From Novosphingobium taihuense (GTDB taxonomy: Bacteria; Pseudomonadota; Alphaproteobacteria; Sphingomonadales; Sphingomonadaceae), in NCBI RefSeq assembly GCF_007830315.1, contig NZ_VLKJ01000015.1:1-55763 (forward strand): a stretch of DNA of 55,763 nt, written 5' to 3'. The notes under the pieces are model-generated. The model made no database searches, was not told the origin of the DNA, and saw only the letters and a list, made by a program, of their open reading frames with translations. Below, in pieces: positions 43,947-53,212 of this stretch (positions within the stretch are counted from its first letter, which is position 1; every line of letters starts with the position of its first letter). The translations under genes were made by a program, and so were the position numbers.

Positions 43947-46112
43947 TTAACCTTCGAATTCCAGCATGAGGGTAGCCAGCGGCGGAAGCACGACGAATGC
44001 CGCGCCGCCTTCTGCCGTGACCTGCCCGAGATTGCCGATGCCGCTGCCACCATAGTCCTGCGCATCGCTGTTGAGCACTTCGCGCCATGCACCATCGTGG
44101 GGCAGGGGCAGGCGGTAGCTGTCATGGACCTGCGGCGTCATGTTGCAGATCACCGCAACCGGCTTTGCCCCCGGTGCCTTGCGCACCCAGGCGAAAACAG
44201 AGGCCTGGGCATCATCGACCACCAGCCACTCGAACCATTCGCCTTCGCAATCGCGGGCGTGGAGGGCGGGGCGGGTGGTGTAGACGCGGTTGAGATCGCG
44301 CACCCAGCGGCGGACACCTTCGTGTGCGGGGGCCTTAAGCAGATCCCAGTCGAGCGAGCGCGCTTCGCTCCATTCGCGGCGCTGGGCGAACTCCTGCCCC
44401 ATGAACAGCAGCTTCTTGCCGGGATAGCCCCACATCATGCCGTAATAGGCGCGAAGGTTGGCGAACTTCTGCCAATCGTCGCCGCTCATCTTGGTGAGGA
44501 GCGAGCCCTTGCCGTGGACCACTTCGTCATGGCTCAGCGGCAGGACGAAGTTTTCGCTGAAGGCGTACGTCAGGCCGAACGTGATTTCGTTGTGGTGGTA
44601 GCGGCGGTGGATCGGATCACGCGCCATGTACTGGAGCGTGTCGTGCATGAAGCCCATGTTCCACTTGAAGCCGAAGCCGAGGTGCTCACGCGGGGCTTCT
44701 GCGAAGGCGGGCTTGCTGACACCGGGCCATGAGGTTGATTCCTCGGCGATGGTGAGGAAGCCCGGATGGCTGGCATAAACCGCGCGGTTCATTGCCTTGA
44801 GGAACTCGACCGCTTCCCAATTCTCGCGCCCGCCTTCCTCGTTGGGAATCCATTCGCCCGCCTTGCGCGAGTAATCGCGGTAGAGCATCGAGGCGACGGC
44901 ATCCACGCGCAGGCCATCGACATGGTAGCGCTCGGCCCAGAACAGGGCGTTGTTGACGAGGAAGCTGACCACTTCGCGGCGGCCGAAGTTGTAGATCAGC
45001 GTGTTCCAATCGGGGTGGAAGCCGAGGCGCGGATCTTCGTGTTCGTAGAGCGCGGTGCCGTCGAAGCGGACGAGGCCGTGTTCGTCGGTGGGGAAGTGGG
45101 CGGGCACCCAGTCGATCAGGACCGAGACGCCTGCGCGGTGCGCACCATCGACGAAACGGGCAAAGCCCTCGGGCGGGCCGAAGCGGGCCGACGGGGCATA
45201 GAGGCCGGTGGTCTGATAACCCCACGAAGGGTCGTAAGGGTGTTCGGAGACGGGCAGGAACTCGATATGGGTGAAGCCCATCTCGGTTACATAGGGGATC
45301 AGGCGATCGGCCAGCTCGTCCCACGTGTAGAAGCCCTCATCGTGCGGCTTCTGCCATGAGCCCGGATGGACTTCGTAGATCGACATGGGCTGGCGGCGCG
45401 CATCGATGCTGGCCCAGTGGGCGCGGTGATCGGCATCGCCCCAGTCCATCTTGACCGGATGGGCGGTGATCGAGGCCGTGCTCGGGCGGAACTCGGCTGC
45501 TTGCGCATAGGGATCGGCCTTGAGTGGCAGGACGGTCCCATCCGCGTCGACGACCCGATACTTGTATGTGCGGTGTTCGCCGATGTCGGGGATGAATACT
45601 TCCCAGACGCCGATATCGACGCGACGACGCATGGGATGGCGGCGTGCGTCCCAATCGTTGAAATCGCCGACGACGCTGACAAGCCGCGCGTTGGGTGCCC
45701 AGACGGCGAAGTGCACGCCGCTTGCGCCTTCATGCTCGATGAGATGGGCGCCCATCTTGTCGAACAGGCGCAAGTGCGTGCCTTCGGCAATCAGGAAGTC
45801 ATCCAGAGGACCAAGGACGGGGCCGAACGAATAGGGGTCGGTAACGAGCCATTCGTGGGCACCCGCCTTGCAGGCATAGCGCACCGGCTGGCGCGGGCCG
45901 GTGACCTTGCCTTCGAACAGCCCGCGTCCGTCAACGCGCTTCAGCTTGCCCAGTTTCTTGCCCGAGAGCGACCATGCCACGGCCTCTTCCGCGCCGGGCA
46001 GGACAGCGCGACCGAAAGCCCCGTCCGGCCCCTCATGGATGCCGAGAACCGAGAAAGGATCGGCGTGCGTCCCGTCCAGAAGGGCTTCGATGGCGCTCGC
46101 CGGTGGTTTCAT
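43947..46112 (-). CDS. glgB: 1,4-alpha-glucan branching enzyme GlgB
   Basis: A GH13 branching enzyme of 721 residues. An N-terminal carbohydrate-binding region (about 1-100) and CBM48 (VHFAVWAPNARLVSVVGDFNDW in part) lead to the barrel with DGLRVDAVASM (nucleophile Asp), IAEESTSWP (Glu) and LPLSHDEVVHGKGS (Asp). It creates alpha-1,6 branches in glycogen. It starts 8 nt after the glgP stop and ends 20 nt before glgC. The sequence is complete. Confidence 0.96.
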   Translation of the reverse strand: MKPPASAIEALLDGTHADPFSVLGIHEGPDGAFGRAVLPGAEEAVAWSLSGKKLGKLKRVDGRGLFEGKVTGPRQPVRYACKAGAHEWLVTDPYSFGPVLGPLDDFLIAEGTHLRLFDKMGAHLIEHEGASGVHFAVWAPNARLVSVVGDFNDWDARRHPMRRRVDIGVWEVFIPDIGEHRTYKYRVVDADGTVLPLKADPYAQAAEFRPSTASITAHPVKMDWGDADHRAHWASIDARRQPMSIYEVHPGSWQKPHDEGFYTWDELADRLIPYVTEMGFTHIEFLPVSEHPYDPSWGYQTTGLYAPSARFGPPEGFARFVDGAHRAGVSVLIDWVPAHFPTDEHGLVRFDGTALYEHEDPRLGFHPDWNTLIYNFGRREVVSFLVNNALFWAERYHVDGLRVDAVASMLYRDYSRKAGEWIPNEEGGRENWEAVEFLKAMNRAVYASHPGFLTIAEESTSWPGVSKPAFAEAPREHLGFGFKWNMGFMHDTLQYMARDPIHRRYHHNEITFGLTYAFSENFVLPLSHDEVVHGKGSLLTKMSGDDWQKFANLRAYYGMMWGYPGKKLLFMGQEFAQRREWSEARSLDWDLLKAPAHEGVRRWVRDLNRVYTTRPALHARDCEGEWFEWLVVDDAQASVFAWVRKAPGAKPVAVICNMTPQVHDSYRLPLPHDGAWREVLNSDAQDYGGSGIGNLGQVTAEGGAAFVVLPPLATLMLEFEG

Positions 46113-46120
46113 TGCGGTCG

Positions 46121-48532
46121 TCAGACCCCCCAGATGTCGCGGGCATATTCGCCGATCGTGCGATCGGACGAGAACCAGCCTACGTTGGCTATGTTACGGA
46201 TAGCCGAAGCGCGCCATGCCGCCTGCTGTTCCCAGCGGCGATCGATGTTGCGCTGGGCGGCGTGGTAGCTGTCGAAATCTGCGGCGACCATGAACCAGTC
46301 GTGATCGTAGATGCCGCCCATCAGGCCCTTGTAGCGGTCCGGATCATCGGGCGAGAACACGCCGGTGGCGATGGCGGCGAGGGCCTGCTGCAATTCGCGC
46401 GAACTTTCGATCACTGCGCGGGGGTTGTACCCGTTCGCGCGCTTGTCCTCGACTTCATCGGCGGTGAGGCCGAAGATTTCGATGTTGGGATCGCCGACGT
46501 GGTCCTTGATCTCGATGTTGGCACCATCGAGTGTGCCGATGGTCAGCGCGCCGTTAAGGGCGAACTTCATGTTGCCGGTGCCCGAGGCTTCCATGCCGGC
46601 AGTGGAGATCTGTTCGGACAGGTCTGCGGCCGGAATGATCTTCTCGGCAAGGCTGACGTTGTAGTTCGGCACAAACACGACCTTGAGCAGCCCGCCGACC
46701 GAAGGATCGGAATTGACCCGGCGGGCGATGTCGTTGGCCAGTTTGATGATCAGCTTTGCGTTGTGATAGCTCGACGCGGCCTTGCCGCCGAAGATCTTCA
46801 CGCGTGGCACCCAATCGCGTTCCGGGTGGCTGCGGATCTGGTCGTAAAGCGCTACGGTTTCGACCAGATTGAGCAGCTGGCGCTTGTATTCGTGGATGCG
46901 CTTTATCTGCACGTCGAACAGGGCGTCAGGATCGAGGCGGACGCCGGTCAATTCCTTGATGTGCTTGGCCAGCGCGATCTTGTTCGAGCGCTTGACCTCG
47001 GCAATGCGCTCACCGAGCGCGGCGTCATCGGCCAGCGCGTTGAGGTCTGCCAGTTTGGCGGCATCGTCAAGGAATGCGGTGCCGATCGCGTCCTTGAGCA
47101 CCGAAGTCAGGCCGGGATTGCACTGCTGAAGCCAGCGACGGGGCGTGACGCCATTGGTCTTGTTGTTGATGCGGGTGGGGTAGAGCTTGTGCAGATCGGA
47201 GAAGACGGTGGTCTTCATCAGATCGGTGTGCAGCGCAGCCACGCCGTTGACGCTGTGTGCCCCGGTGAAGGCGAGATTGGCCATGCGCACGCGGCGTTCG
47301 CCCCCTTCGTCGATCAGGCTGATCGCGGCGATGGCGGCATCGTCCATTCCGGCCTTGCGGGCTTCACGCAGAACGCGGCTGTTGATCGCATAGACGATCT
47401 GCATGTGGCGGGGCAGCAGACGTTCGAACAAGGGGAGCGGCCAGGATTCCAGCGCTTCGGGCAAGAGGGTGTGGTTGGTGTAACCGACAGTGGCTTTGGT
47501 CACTTCCCACGCCTCATTGAACTCAAGGCCGTGGACGTCGACCATGAGGCGCATCAGTTCGGCAACGGCCACCGCGGGATGCGTGTCGTTGAGCTGGATC
47601 GCAGCCTTGTCGGGCAGGGTGCGGATGTCGCCGTGGAATTGGACGTGACGGCGCACGATGTCCTGGATCGACGCGGAGGTGAAGAAGTACTCCTGCCGCA
47701 GGCGCAGTTCCTGTCCGGCGGGGGTGGAGTCCGCGGGGTAGAGCACGCGCACGAGGCTGTCGGCACGGACCTGTTCGGCCATCGCTCCCATGTGGTCGCC
47801 GGCGTTGAAGGCATCGAGACGCAGCGGATCGAAGGCGTGTGCGGTCCACAGGCGCAGGGTGTTGACGCGCTTGCCGCGCCAGCCGACGACCGGGGTATCG
47901 ACCGCGCTTGCCTCGACCTTTTCAGCCGGGCGCCATTCCACGCCGTCGCCGGTTTCGACCACTTCGCCGCCGAAGCCGATGATGTAGGCGCTTTCGCGGC
48001 GATCAAACTCCCAGGGGTTGCCGTGGCTGAGCCAGGTCTCGGGCAGTTCGACCTGCCAGCCATCGTCGATCCGCTGGCGGAACATGCCGTTCACGTAGCG
48101 GATGCCATAGCCGTAGGCAGGGATGCCGAGGCTGGCGAGGCTTTCCATAAAGCAAGCGGCGAGGCGTCCAAGACCGCCATTGCCCAGCGCAGCATCAGGT
48201 TCGAGGTTCTCCAGCGCGGCGAGGTCGAACCCGTGTTCGCGCAAGGCCTTTTCCATGTCGCGCGTGAGGCCCATGTTCGACAGGGCATCGCGCAGGAGGC
48301 GGCCGATCAGGAATTCGAGGCTGAGGTAATAGACCCGCTTGCCGCCCTTCTCGTAAGTCTCACGCGTTGATTCCATCCACTGGTCGATGATCGCATCGCG
48401 CAGGGTGAGGACAGTGGCCGTGTACCAGTCGTGCGGCTTTGCCGCGCGCTCGTCCTTGCCGACGCGGTGGCGCAGCACGTCGATGATCTTCGCGTCGATC
48501 TCGCTGGCGGTTGAAGTTTTCTCGAGGTTCAT
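46121..48532 (-). CDS. glgP: Glycogen/starch phosphorylase GlgP
   Basis: A PLP-dependent GT35 phosphorylase of 803 residues that releases glucose-1-phosphate from glycogen ends. The cofactor lysine is in GTGNMKFALNGA. YYLSLEFLIGR near the N-terminus, NGGLGRLAACF and VFVPNYNVSLAE are family landmarks. It is the first gene of the operon, so breakdown and synthesis enzymes share one transcript. ATG 48532 is chosen from the family N-terminus; the earlier in-frame extension has no similarity. A weak GGTGGGA lies upstream. Confidence 0.95.
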   Translation of the reverse strand: MNLEKTSTASEIDAKIIDVLRHRVGKDERAAKPHDWYTATVLTLRDAIIDQWMESTRETYEKGGKRVYYLSLEFLIGRLLRDALSNMGLTRDMEKALREHGFDLAALENLEPDAALGNGGLGRLAACFMESLASLGIPAYGYGIRYVNGMFRQRIDDGWQVELPETWLSHGNPWEFDRRESAYIIGFGGEVVETGDGVEWRPAEKVEASAVDTPVVGWRGKRVNTLRLWTAHAFDPLRLDAFNAGDHMGAMAEQVRADSLVRVLYPADSTPAGQELRLRQEYFFTSASIQDIVRRHVQFHGDIRTLPDKAAIQLNDTHPAVAVAELMRLMVDVHGLEFNEAWEVTKATVGYTNHTLLPEALESWPLPLFERLLPRHMQIVYAINSRVLREARKAGMDDAAIAAISLIDEGGERRVRMANLAFTGAHSVNGVAALHTDLMKTTVFSDLHKLYPTRINNKTNGVTPRRWLQQCNPGLTSVLKDAIGTAFLDDAAKLADLNALADDAALGERIAEVKRSNKIALAKHIKELTGVRLDPDALFDVQIKRIHEYKRQLLNLVETVALYDQIRSHPERDWVPRVKIFGGKAASSYHNAKLIIKLANDIARRVNSDPSVGGLLKVVFVPNYNVSLAEKIIPAADLSEQISTAGMEASGTGNMKFALNGALTIGTLDGANIEIKDHVGDPNIEIFGLTADEVEDKRANGYNPRAVIESSRELQQALAAIATGVFSPDDPDRYKGLMGGIYDHDWFMVAADFDSYHAAQRNIDRRWEQQAAWRASAIRNIANVGWFSSDRTIGEYARDIWGV

Positions 48533-48852
48533 CGCACAAGTCCCACCCTGCTTGGTGCCGGACGCAGGCCGACATTCGTGCCCGCTGACCGGCGCCTGTT
48601 GCACCGACCTTTCATGGTGGCGTGCCTAACCTTTCCGCGCTGCTGCGCTCGAAGCGGGCAAAACCTTGCATCGTACTCCCGGACCGGAAGGTAGGCGACG
48701 CTTGGGGAAATGGGCAAGCGGGGATTGCGAGCGGGCTGGGATGTGACCAGACGGAACGCACCAGTCTTGGCAATCTGCATCGGCCCCCCAATCGCTTGTG
48801 GGAGGCACTTACGTGTTTCACCGCTGTTTGTCGGTCAGAATACGTCTGCGCA
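48533..48852. other. Spacer upstream of the glycogen operon
   Basis: 320 bp between the cytochrome b561 gene and glgP, both on the minus strand. It should contain the glycogen operon promoter, but I see no hexamers good enough to name and no clear hairpin. Open frames here have no support. Confidence 0.4.
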
Positions 48853-49392
48853 TCAGAGCATTCGGCGCAAGACATTGTCCTTGATGATGAAATGGTGATG
48901 CAGGGCCGCCGCGACGTGCAGCACAACGAGGCCGGCCATGAGGAAGCCAAGCACTTCGTGGCCTTCATGCGCTGCATCGGCAAGGGCCGAGCCCTTGGCC
49001 ACGGCAAGCTTGGGCCAATCGAACAGTCCGTAGATCGAGAGCGGGTATTTGCCGGCTGACGAGAAGATCCAGCCGGTGATCGGTACGATCAGCATGAGCG
49101 CATAGAGCCCGACATGGGTGATCCGAGCAATCTTGCGTTTCAGGCTGCCCATCGTGCTCGGCCAGTCGGGCATGGTCCAGGTGAAGCGCCAGCCGAGGCG
49201 CCCAAGCGAAAGCAGGAGAATCAGGATGCCGGTCGCCTTGTGGGCGGGGAATGGCTGCCAGATGTCTTCGATCGCATCGCCCGCGATCCCGGTGACGAGG
49301 TTGAAGATGACCATGGCGGCAATCACGGCATGGAGTGTTCGGGCCACCGCGTTGTAGCGCACCAGTTGATCGTTTGCCGCGAGTGTTGCCAT
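48853..49392 (-). CDS. Cytochrome b561
   Basis: A 179-residue inner-membrane diheme cytochrome with four transmembrane helices. Heme-ligand histidines are likely those in RTLHAVIA (His21), FPAHKATG, THVGLYALM, and HEVLGF or LHVAAALHHHF near the C-terminus. The family transfers electrons from the quinone pool, for example to superoxide in CybB-type proteins. It is a single gene divergent from the small gene at 49599. The partner and physiological role are not shown by context. Confidence 0.9.
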   Translation of the reverse strand: MATLAANDQLVRYNAVARTLHAVIAAMVIFNLVTGIAGDAIEDIWQPFPAHKATGILILLLSLGRLGWRFTWTMPDWPSTMGSLKRKIARITHVGLYALMLIVPITGWIFSSAGKYPLSIYGLFDWPKLAVAKGSALADAAHEGHEVLGFLMAGLVVLHVAAALHHHFIIKDNVLRRML

Positions 49393-49598
49393 TTTGAATC
49401 CCCGATTTCTGCTCTTGCGAGGACTTTAGGGCTGCGGACCGGATTCGTCACGCAAGTAGAGTGGTTTGCGCATCCAACGCCACGATAGCGTTTAAAATTA
49501 TGACAGTCGTCAAGGAATGACATGCGGCATTTGACGTATGTCCTCTCGTGCAGTGCAAAAAATATGGTGTCGGCAGAAACCATAGTTCGTGAGGGTAC

Positions 49599-49802
49599 AT
49601 GACCACGCCGCGTCTCACTCAAGTCGAGCCTGCTGTCGTCCACAAAATGGCTTCGGTGCTGAAGAGCCAGAAGCCCGAAGTGATCCAGAATCACTTCGGA
49701 ATAGGCCTCAACACATGGGTCAAGCTGCGTGAAGGAAAGGCGATCCGCCACTCGGTGGCAGAACGCCTGATGCAGCGTCTGCAGCGCGACCAGCTTATTT
49801 GA
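49599..49802 (+). CDS. Small HTH-like hypothetical protein
   Basis: A 67-residue basic protein without signal peptide or membrane segment. Residues 25-60 (KPEVIQNHFGIGLNTWVKLREGKAIRHSVAERL in part) look like a Cro/XRE-type helix-turn-helix with the loop LNTWVKLREGK between helices. GAGG sits 6 nt before the ATG. It precedes the hybrid kinase and LuxR-type regulator genes on the same strand by 111 nt and may be a DNA-binding accessory of that system. No established family name can be given. Confidence 0.6.
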   Translation: MTTPRLTQVEPAVVHKMASVLKSQKPEVIQNHFGIGLNTWVKLREGKAIRHSVAERLMQRLQRDQLI

Positions 49803-49913
49803 ACGCTCACATTCCTGCCGGGCACCTCGCCGTCAGGGCTTGAGTTTGTTTGCGTTGCAGTGCACAAACCGTAAGTGCCCCATACGACAACACGGGCATG
49901 CGGGGTCGTTGCA

Positions 49914-51413
49914 ATGGTCACTTTCCGTGAGGGCGGAAACAGACTGATCGAGAAAGCAAGCGTCTTGCTGCGCTTGCGCACCCAGCGTCCGCCCGCTGAT
50001 TTTGACGATCTTCGAGCAAGACTGGCCGCTGCCGAGGCAGCCAACAGCGCCAAGAGTCGCTTCCTTGCCAACGTCAGCCATGAGATACGCTCGCCGCTCA
50101 ATGCCATCTACGGCTACGCCCAACTGGTTGAGCGTGGGGCAGGCGTCGACCCACAGGACGCGGCACGTGTGATCCGCCGGAGTGCGGAACACCTTACCAA
50201 CCTCGTTGAAGGGCTGCTCGATATCGCATCGGTCGAGCAGGGCGTTGTGAGGATCGATAATGGCGTGATCCGTCTTGGCGCGCTGGTGGAGCAGGTGGCC
50301 GAAATGTTCGCGCCGCTCGCCACGCAGAAAGGCCTCGCGTTCTCGTGCGAATTGCCGGATCGGCTGCCCGAGTTCGTGCGGATGGATGAGCGCCGCGTGC
50401 GGCAGGCACTGATCAATCTCGTCTCCAACGCGGTGAAGTTCACTCAGGCGGGCGCGATACGGCTTGTGCTCAAGTGGTCCGGCCAGATCGCGACTTTTGA
50501 AGTACACGACACCGGGCCGGGGATCGCGCCTGAACGGCAGGAGCGGATATTTGCACCCTACGAGCGCGCCGATGTCGATGGCGACGCCGAGCGCGTAGGG
50601 GCGGGACTTGGCCTGGCAATCACCAGCGCAGTTGTGCGCATGCTTGGCGGTGAACTCACGCTTGAAAGCCGGGTAGGCGAGGGGAGCCGCTTCAGCATCC
50701 GTCTGATGGCTCCGCCGGTGTCGGGGATGGTCGATCGTGCGAAAGATCGAGTGCGGCCGGTGGGCTACCGTGGCCCGCGTCGATCAATCCTGCTGATCGA
50801 TGACGACCTTGATCATCTGAGCGTCTTGCGGACGACGTTGGCCGAAGTGGGCTTCGAGGTATCGCAAGCGAGCGATGGCCAGACCGCTATCGCACTGGCC
50901 GAGAGAGGACGCTTCGATGCAGTGATTTGCGACGTGAGCATGCCGGGCATGAGCGGGTGGGAGGTGGCCGGGCACTTGCGGGCCTTACATGGTCGTTCGC
51001 TTGCGATCCTGATGCTCTCGGCCAATGCCTTCGACCGACACGGTCAATCGGGGCGCGAGGCTGACCATGACGCCTTCCTGCTAAAACCGGTGGAACTCGG
51101 GGCACTGATCGATTCGCTCGGGCGGCACCTCAGCCTGGATTGGATCACGTCGGACAGTGGCAATTTCCGTCAGAGCAACGTTCTTTCAAGCTGCAGCGAT
51201 GGCATTGCCGCTGCTGCGCGCGAGCATGCCGAAAGGCTGAAATCACTGGTGCGGATCGGCCATGTGCGTGCGCTGGAAGGCGAGATCAGAAGTCTCGAGC
51301 AGGCCGATCCTGCGGCAGCCCCCTTGGCTGCCAGACTTTACGACTGCCTCGACCGTTTCGATCTTGCCGCGATGGGGCGGATGCTTGAGGAGTTGCCCGA
51401 TGAGTGGCGTTAG
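49914..51413 (+). CDS. Soluble hybrid sensor histidine kinase/response regulator
   Basis: A 499-residue cytoplasmic hybrid kinase. A short N-terminal helix (about 1-45) leads to HisKA with NVSHEIRSPLN (His56). The HATPase has NLVSNAVKFT, DTGPGIAPE and GAGLGLAI. A receiver domain follows at about 290-410 (DDD at 296-298, phospho-acceptor Asp340 in ICDVSMPGMSG, Lys in LLKPVE), then a C-terminal helical region without a canonical HPt histidine. There is no membrane segment or PAS domain, so the signal probably reaches it through a partner. I chose ATG 49914; GTG 49875 is also in frame. The stop overlaps the next gene by 14 nt. Confidence 0.88.
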   Translation: MVTFREGGNRLIEKASVLLRLRTQRPPADFDDLRARLAAAEAANSAKSRFLANVSHEIRSPLNAIYGYAQLVERGAGVDPQDAARVIRRSAEHLTNLVEGLLDIASVEQGVVRIDNGVIRLGALVEQVAEMFAPLATQKGLAFSCELPDRLPEFVRMDERRVRQALINLVSNAVKFTQAGAIRLVLKWSGQIATFEVHDTGPGIAPERQERIFAPYERADVDGDAERVGAGLGLAITSAVVRMLGGELTLESRVGEGSRFSIRLMAPPVSGMVDRAKDRVRPVGYRGPRRSILLIDDDLDHLSVLRTTLAEVGFEVSQASDGQTAIALAERGRFDAVICDVSMPGMSGWEVAGHLRALHGRSLAILMLSANAFDRHGQSGREADHDAFLLKPVELGALIDSLGRHLSLDWITSDSGNFRQSNVLSSCSDGIAAAAREHAERLKSLVRIGHVRALEGEIRSLEQADPAAAPLAARLYDCLDRFDLAAMGRMLEELPDEWR

Positions 51414-52317
51414 CGCACGGCGCGATACCGTTCTCGTCGTGGACGATGAGCCTGATTCCCTCCGATTCCTCACCGACACGCTGGAGGGAGCCGGTATCAC
51501 CGTGCTCGTGGCGATTTCAGGAACGGCAGCACTCGACCTGCTCGAGCATATAACGCCCGATCTTATCCTGATGGACGCGGTCATGCCGGGGATCGATGGT
51601 TTCGAGACGACCGCGCGGATCAAGGCGCGGCCTGAACTGGTGCACGTGCCGGTGATGTTCATGACCGGGCTGACCGAGAGCGAGCATGTGATCGAGGGGT
51701 TCGAGGTCGGTGGGGTCGACTACCTGCGCAAGCCGGTGAACGTGCATGAATTGCTCGCTCGTGTCCGCGTTCATCTGGGCCATGCGCGCGCCATGCAGGC
51801 GGGCGCTGCGGGACTTGATGCAACCGGGCGGCTCATGATGGCGACTGATACGCAGGGTTCGCTGCTGTGGTGCACGCCGCTGGCAGAGCAGGCAATCAGT
51901 CGTGTCAGTCCTGGCTGGAACAAGGAGCAGGGCCCGCTTCCCGATGTCCTGCGCGGGCCGCTCGCACGGTTGATCGGGCGCAATGCCACAGGAGCGACGG
52001 CGCGGATCGAGCAGGAAGAGGGCGCGCTCGAACTGGTCGTCATCGCGCAATACCGCGAGAGCGAATTGCTCATCCGGCTCAACGAGCTCAATCCGAAAGC
52101 AGACGTGGGCAAGCTTCAGCAGCGGCTCGCTTTGACGGACCGCGAGGCTGAGGTGCTGCTGTGGATCAGCTACGGCAAGTCAAACGGGATGATCTCCGAG
52201 GTCCTGGCGATCAGCCCGCGCACCGTGCAGAAGCACCTGGAGCGGATCTACGAAAAGCTCGGTGTCGAAACGCGCGCGGCCGCTGCAGCTGTGGCGATAA
52301 AGGTTCTGGGTACCTGA
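51400..52317 (+). CDS. LuxR-family response regulator (receiver + C-terminal HTH)
   Basis: A 305-residue regulator. The receiver domain (about 10-125) has D15/D16, phospho-acceptor D59 (ILMDAVMPG) and YLRKPVN for the conserved Lys. A middle region of about 100 residues has no clear family; its TDTQGSLLWCTPLAEQAIS resembles a degenerate PAS-like fold. A LuxR helix-turn-helix (LTDREAEVLLWISYGKSNGMISEVLAISPRTVQKHLERI in part) closes the protein. The ATG lies inside the hybrid kinase end (14-nt overlap) with AGGAG 8 nt upstream, so the two make one signalling unit. Confidence 0.9.
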   Translation: MSGVSARRDTVLVVDDEPDSLRFLTDTLEGAGITVLVAISGTAALDLLEHITPDLILMDAVMPGIDGFETTARIKARPELVHVPVMFMTGLTESEHVIEGFEVGGVDYLRKPVNVHELLARVRVHLGHARAMQAGAAGLDATGRLMMATDTQGSLLWCTPLAEQAISRVSPGWNKEQGPLPDVLRGPLARLIGRNATGATARIEQEEGALELVVIAQYRESELLIRLNELNPKADVGKLQQRLALTDREAEVLLWISYGKSNGMISEVLAISPRTVQKHLERIYEKLGVETRAAAAAVAIKVLGT

Positions 52318-52325
52318 CGCGACAA

Positions 52326-52360
52326 CGCCGGCCGGGAGGGGCATGCCTCCACGTCCGGCG
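52326..52360. terminator. Stem-loop terminator after the two-component genes
   Basis: The outer stem CGCCGG/CCGGCG and inner stem GGAGG/CCTCC give a GC-rich hairpin 9 nt after the LuxR-type gene stop and before the convergent UrcA gene. No T-run follows. It is the likely transcript end. Confidence 0.5.
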
Positions 52361-52439
52361 CTGGGCTAGCATCCCGTCGATCTACGCGCGCATCCAGGGA
52401 ACGGTGCGCCGGAGACCTGCGGGAAGCCGGAATGCGTGC

Positions 52440-52754
52440 TCAGCGGCGGGCCATGGTGCCGGTACGTGCGGCCTGAGCCAGTTCCTGGACCATCGGTTCG
52501 ACGCTCGCGATGGCAGCGCGGCGGCAACGATAATCAGGCATGGGCGTGGTTATCATGCGGTCCGAGGGATCGCAGGCTTCGGCTGCGGCGTCGGCAATGC
52601 GGTTGCGAAAGCGACGCATGTCAGTCGGCCGTGTCAGGTCAAGGCCATCGGCCGAAACCGAGATGTTCACGGTCTGGGGAGCGGGAGCGGCAAAAGCAAT
52701 CTGCGGTGCAGACAGCAAGCCGACCGCCGCGGTGGCGGCGAGAAGGATCTTCAT
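52440..52754 (-). CDS. UrcA-family exported protein
   Basis: A 104-residue protein with a signal peptide (MKILLAATAAVGLLSAPQIAFA). The UrcA core is VNISVSADGLDLTRPTDMRRFRNRI in part, then AAAEACDPSD and YRCRRAAIASVEP with a conserved Cys pair. UrcA proteins are frequent in sphingomonads and caulobacters and have no established function. A good GCAGGAG precedes the ATG, and a structured leader lies upstream (52817-52852). It is convergent with the LuxR-type gene. Confidence 0.85.
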   Translation of the reverse strand: MKILLAATAAVGLLSAPQIAFAAPAPQTVNISVSADGLDLTRPTDMRRFRNRIADAAAEACDPSDRMITTPMPDYRCRRAAIASVEPMVQELAQAARTGTMARR

Positions 52755-53212
52755 GGGGTATTCTCCTGCGTACTGTCTTTTTTATGAGAAGGCCGTTTGC
52801 CAACCTCCCCTTTTTGATGGATCGCCGGGTTTGCCCCGTTGGCTCGATCCATGCTTAAAATAGACCTCGTACGGGCTTTGAACAAGCAGATTTGGCGGGG
52901 AAGGCGTTGGTTTTCTGGGGTTTTTGCTTGTGCCCCGCAGCAATCTGCACACCTTTGAAACCAGCTCTTAGCGGCAGTGGAATTGGGCACCCCGCGATCG
53001 ACTTAGGACAGGTGTTCAATTTTCTGGCTGTTGTCAGCGAGTTGCAGCAGGGCGGTAAAGGGTGTGGGCGAGAAAGTGCTTCGAGGTCACGCTTGCCCAG
53101 ATTGCTTCGGTGCACTGCAGCATCCCGGCGCAACTTTTTTGCAGTGATCGGTCAATAAGGGGCAGCTTGGTGCGACCGGTCAAATCGTTCAGTGTCATTT
53201 TGGGAGAACACC
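52755..53212. other. Divergent spacer between UrcA and quinone-reductase-like genes
   Basis: 458 bp, less GC-rich in its first 150 bp. It holds the stem-loop in the UrcA leader and must carry promoters for both flanking genes. Frames of up to about 90 codons occur on both strands, but none has a good start or family similarity. I see no other definite element. Confidence 0.45.
52817..52852 (-). promoter_or_regulatory. Stem-loop in the UrcA gene leader
   Basis: ATGGATCG and CGATCCAT form an 8-bp stem around 20 nt, with further inner pairing GCC/GGC and GGG/CCC possible. It lies 63-98 nt before the UrcA ATG on its transcript. No T-run follows on either strand, so a terminator is unlikely and a leader structure or protein site is more probable. 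Confidence 0.35.

Noticed and set aside
45974..48370. 798-codon plus-strand open frame
   Set aside because: Shadow of glgP and glgB on the opposite strand; its protein has no domain pattern.
41192..48532. Possibility that the glycogen cluster is horizontally acquired
   Set aside because: Codon use, GC content and overlap style match the neighbouring genes, and no mobile-element traces flank it.
52751..53158. Frames of 79-92 codons on both strands in the spacer before the MDR gene
   Set aside because: No ribosome binding site, no family resemblance, and they overlap each other on opposite strands.
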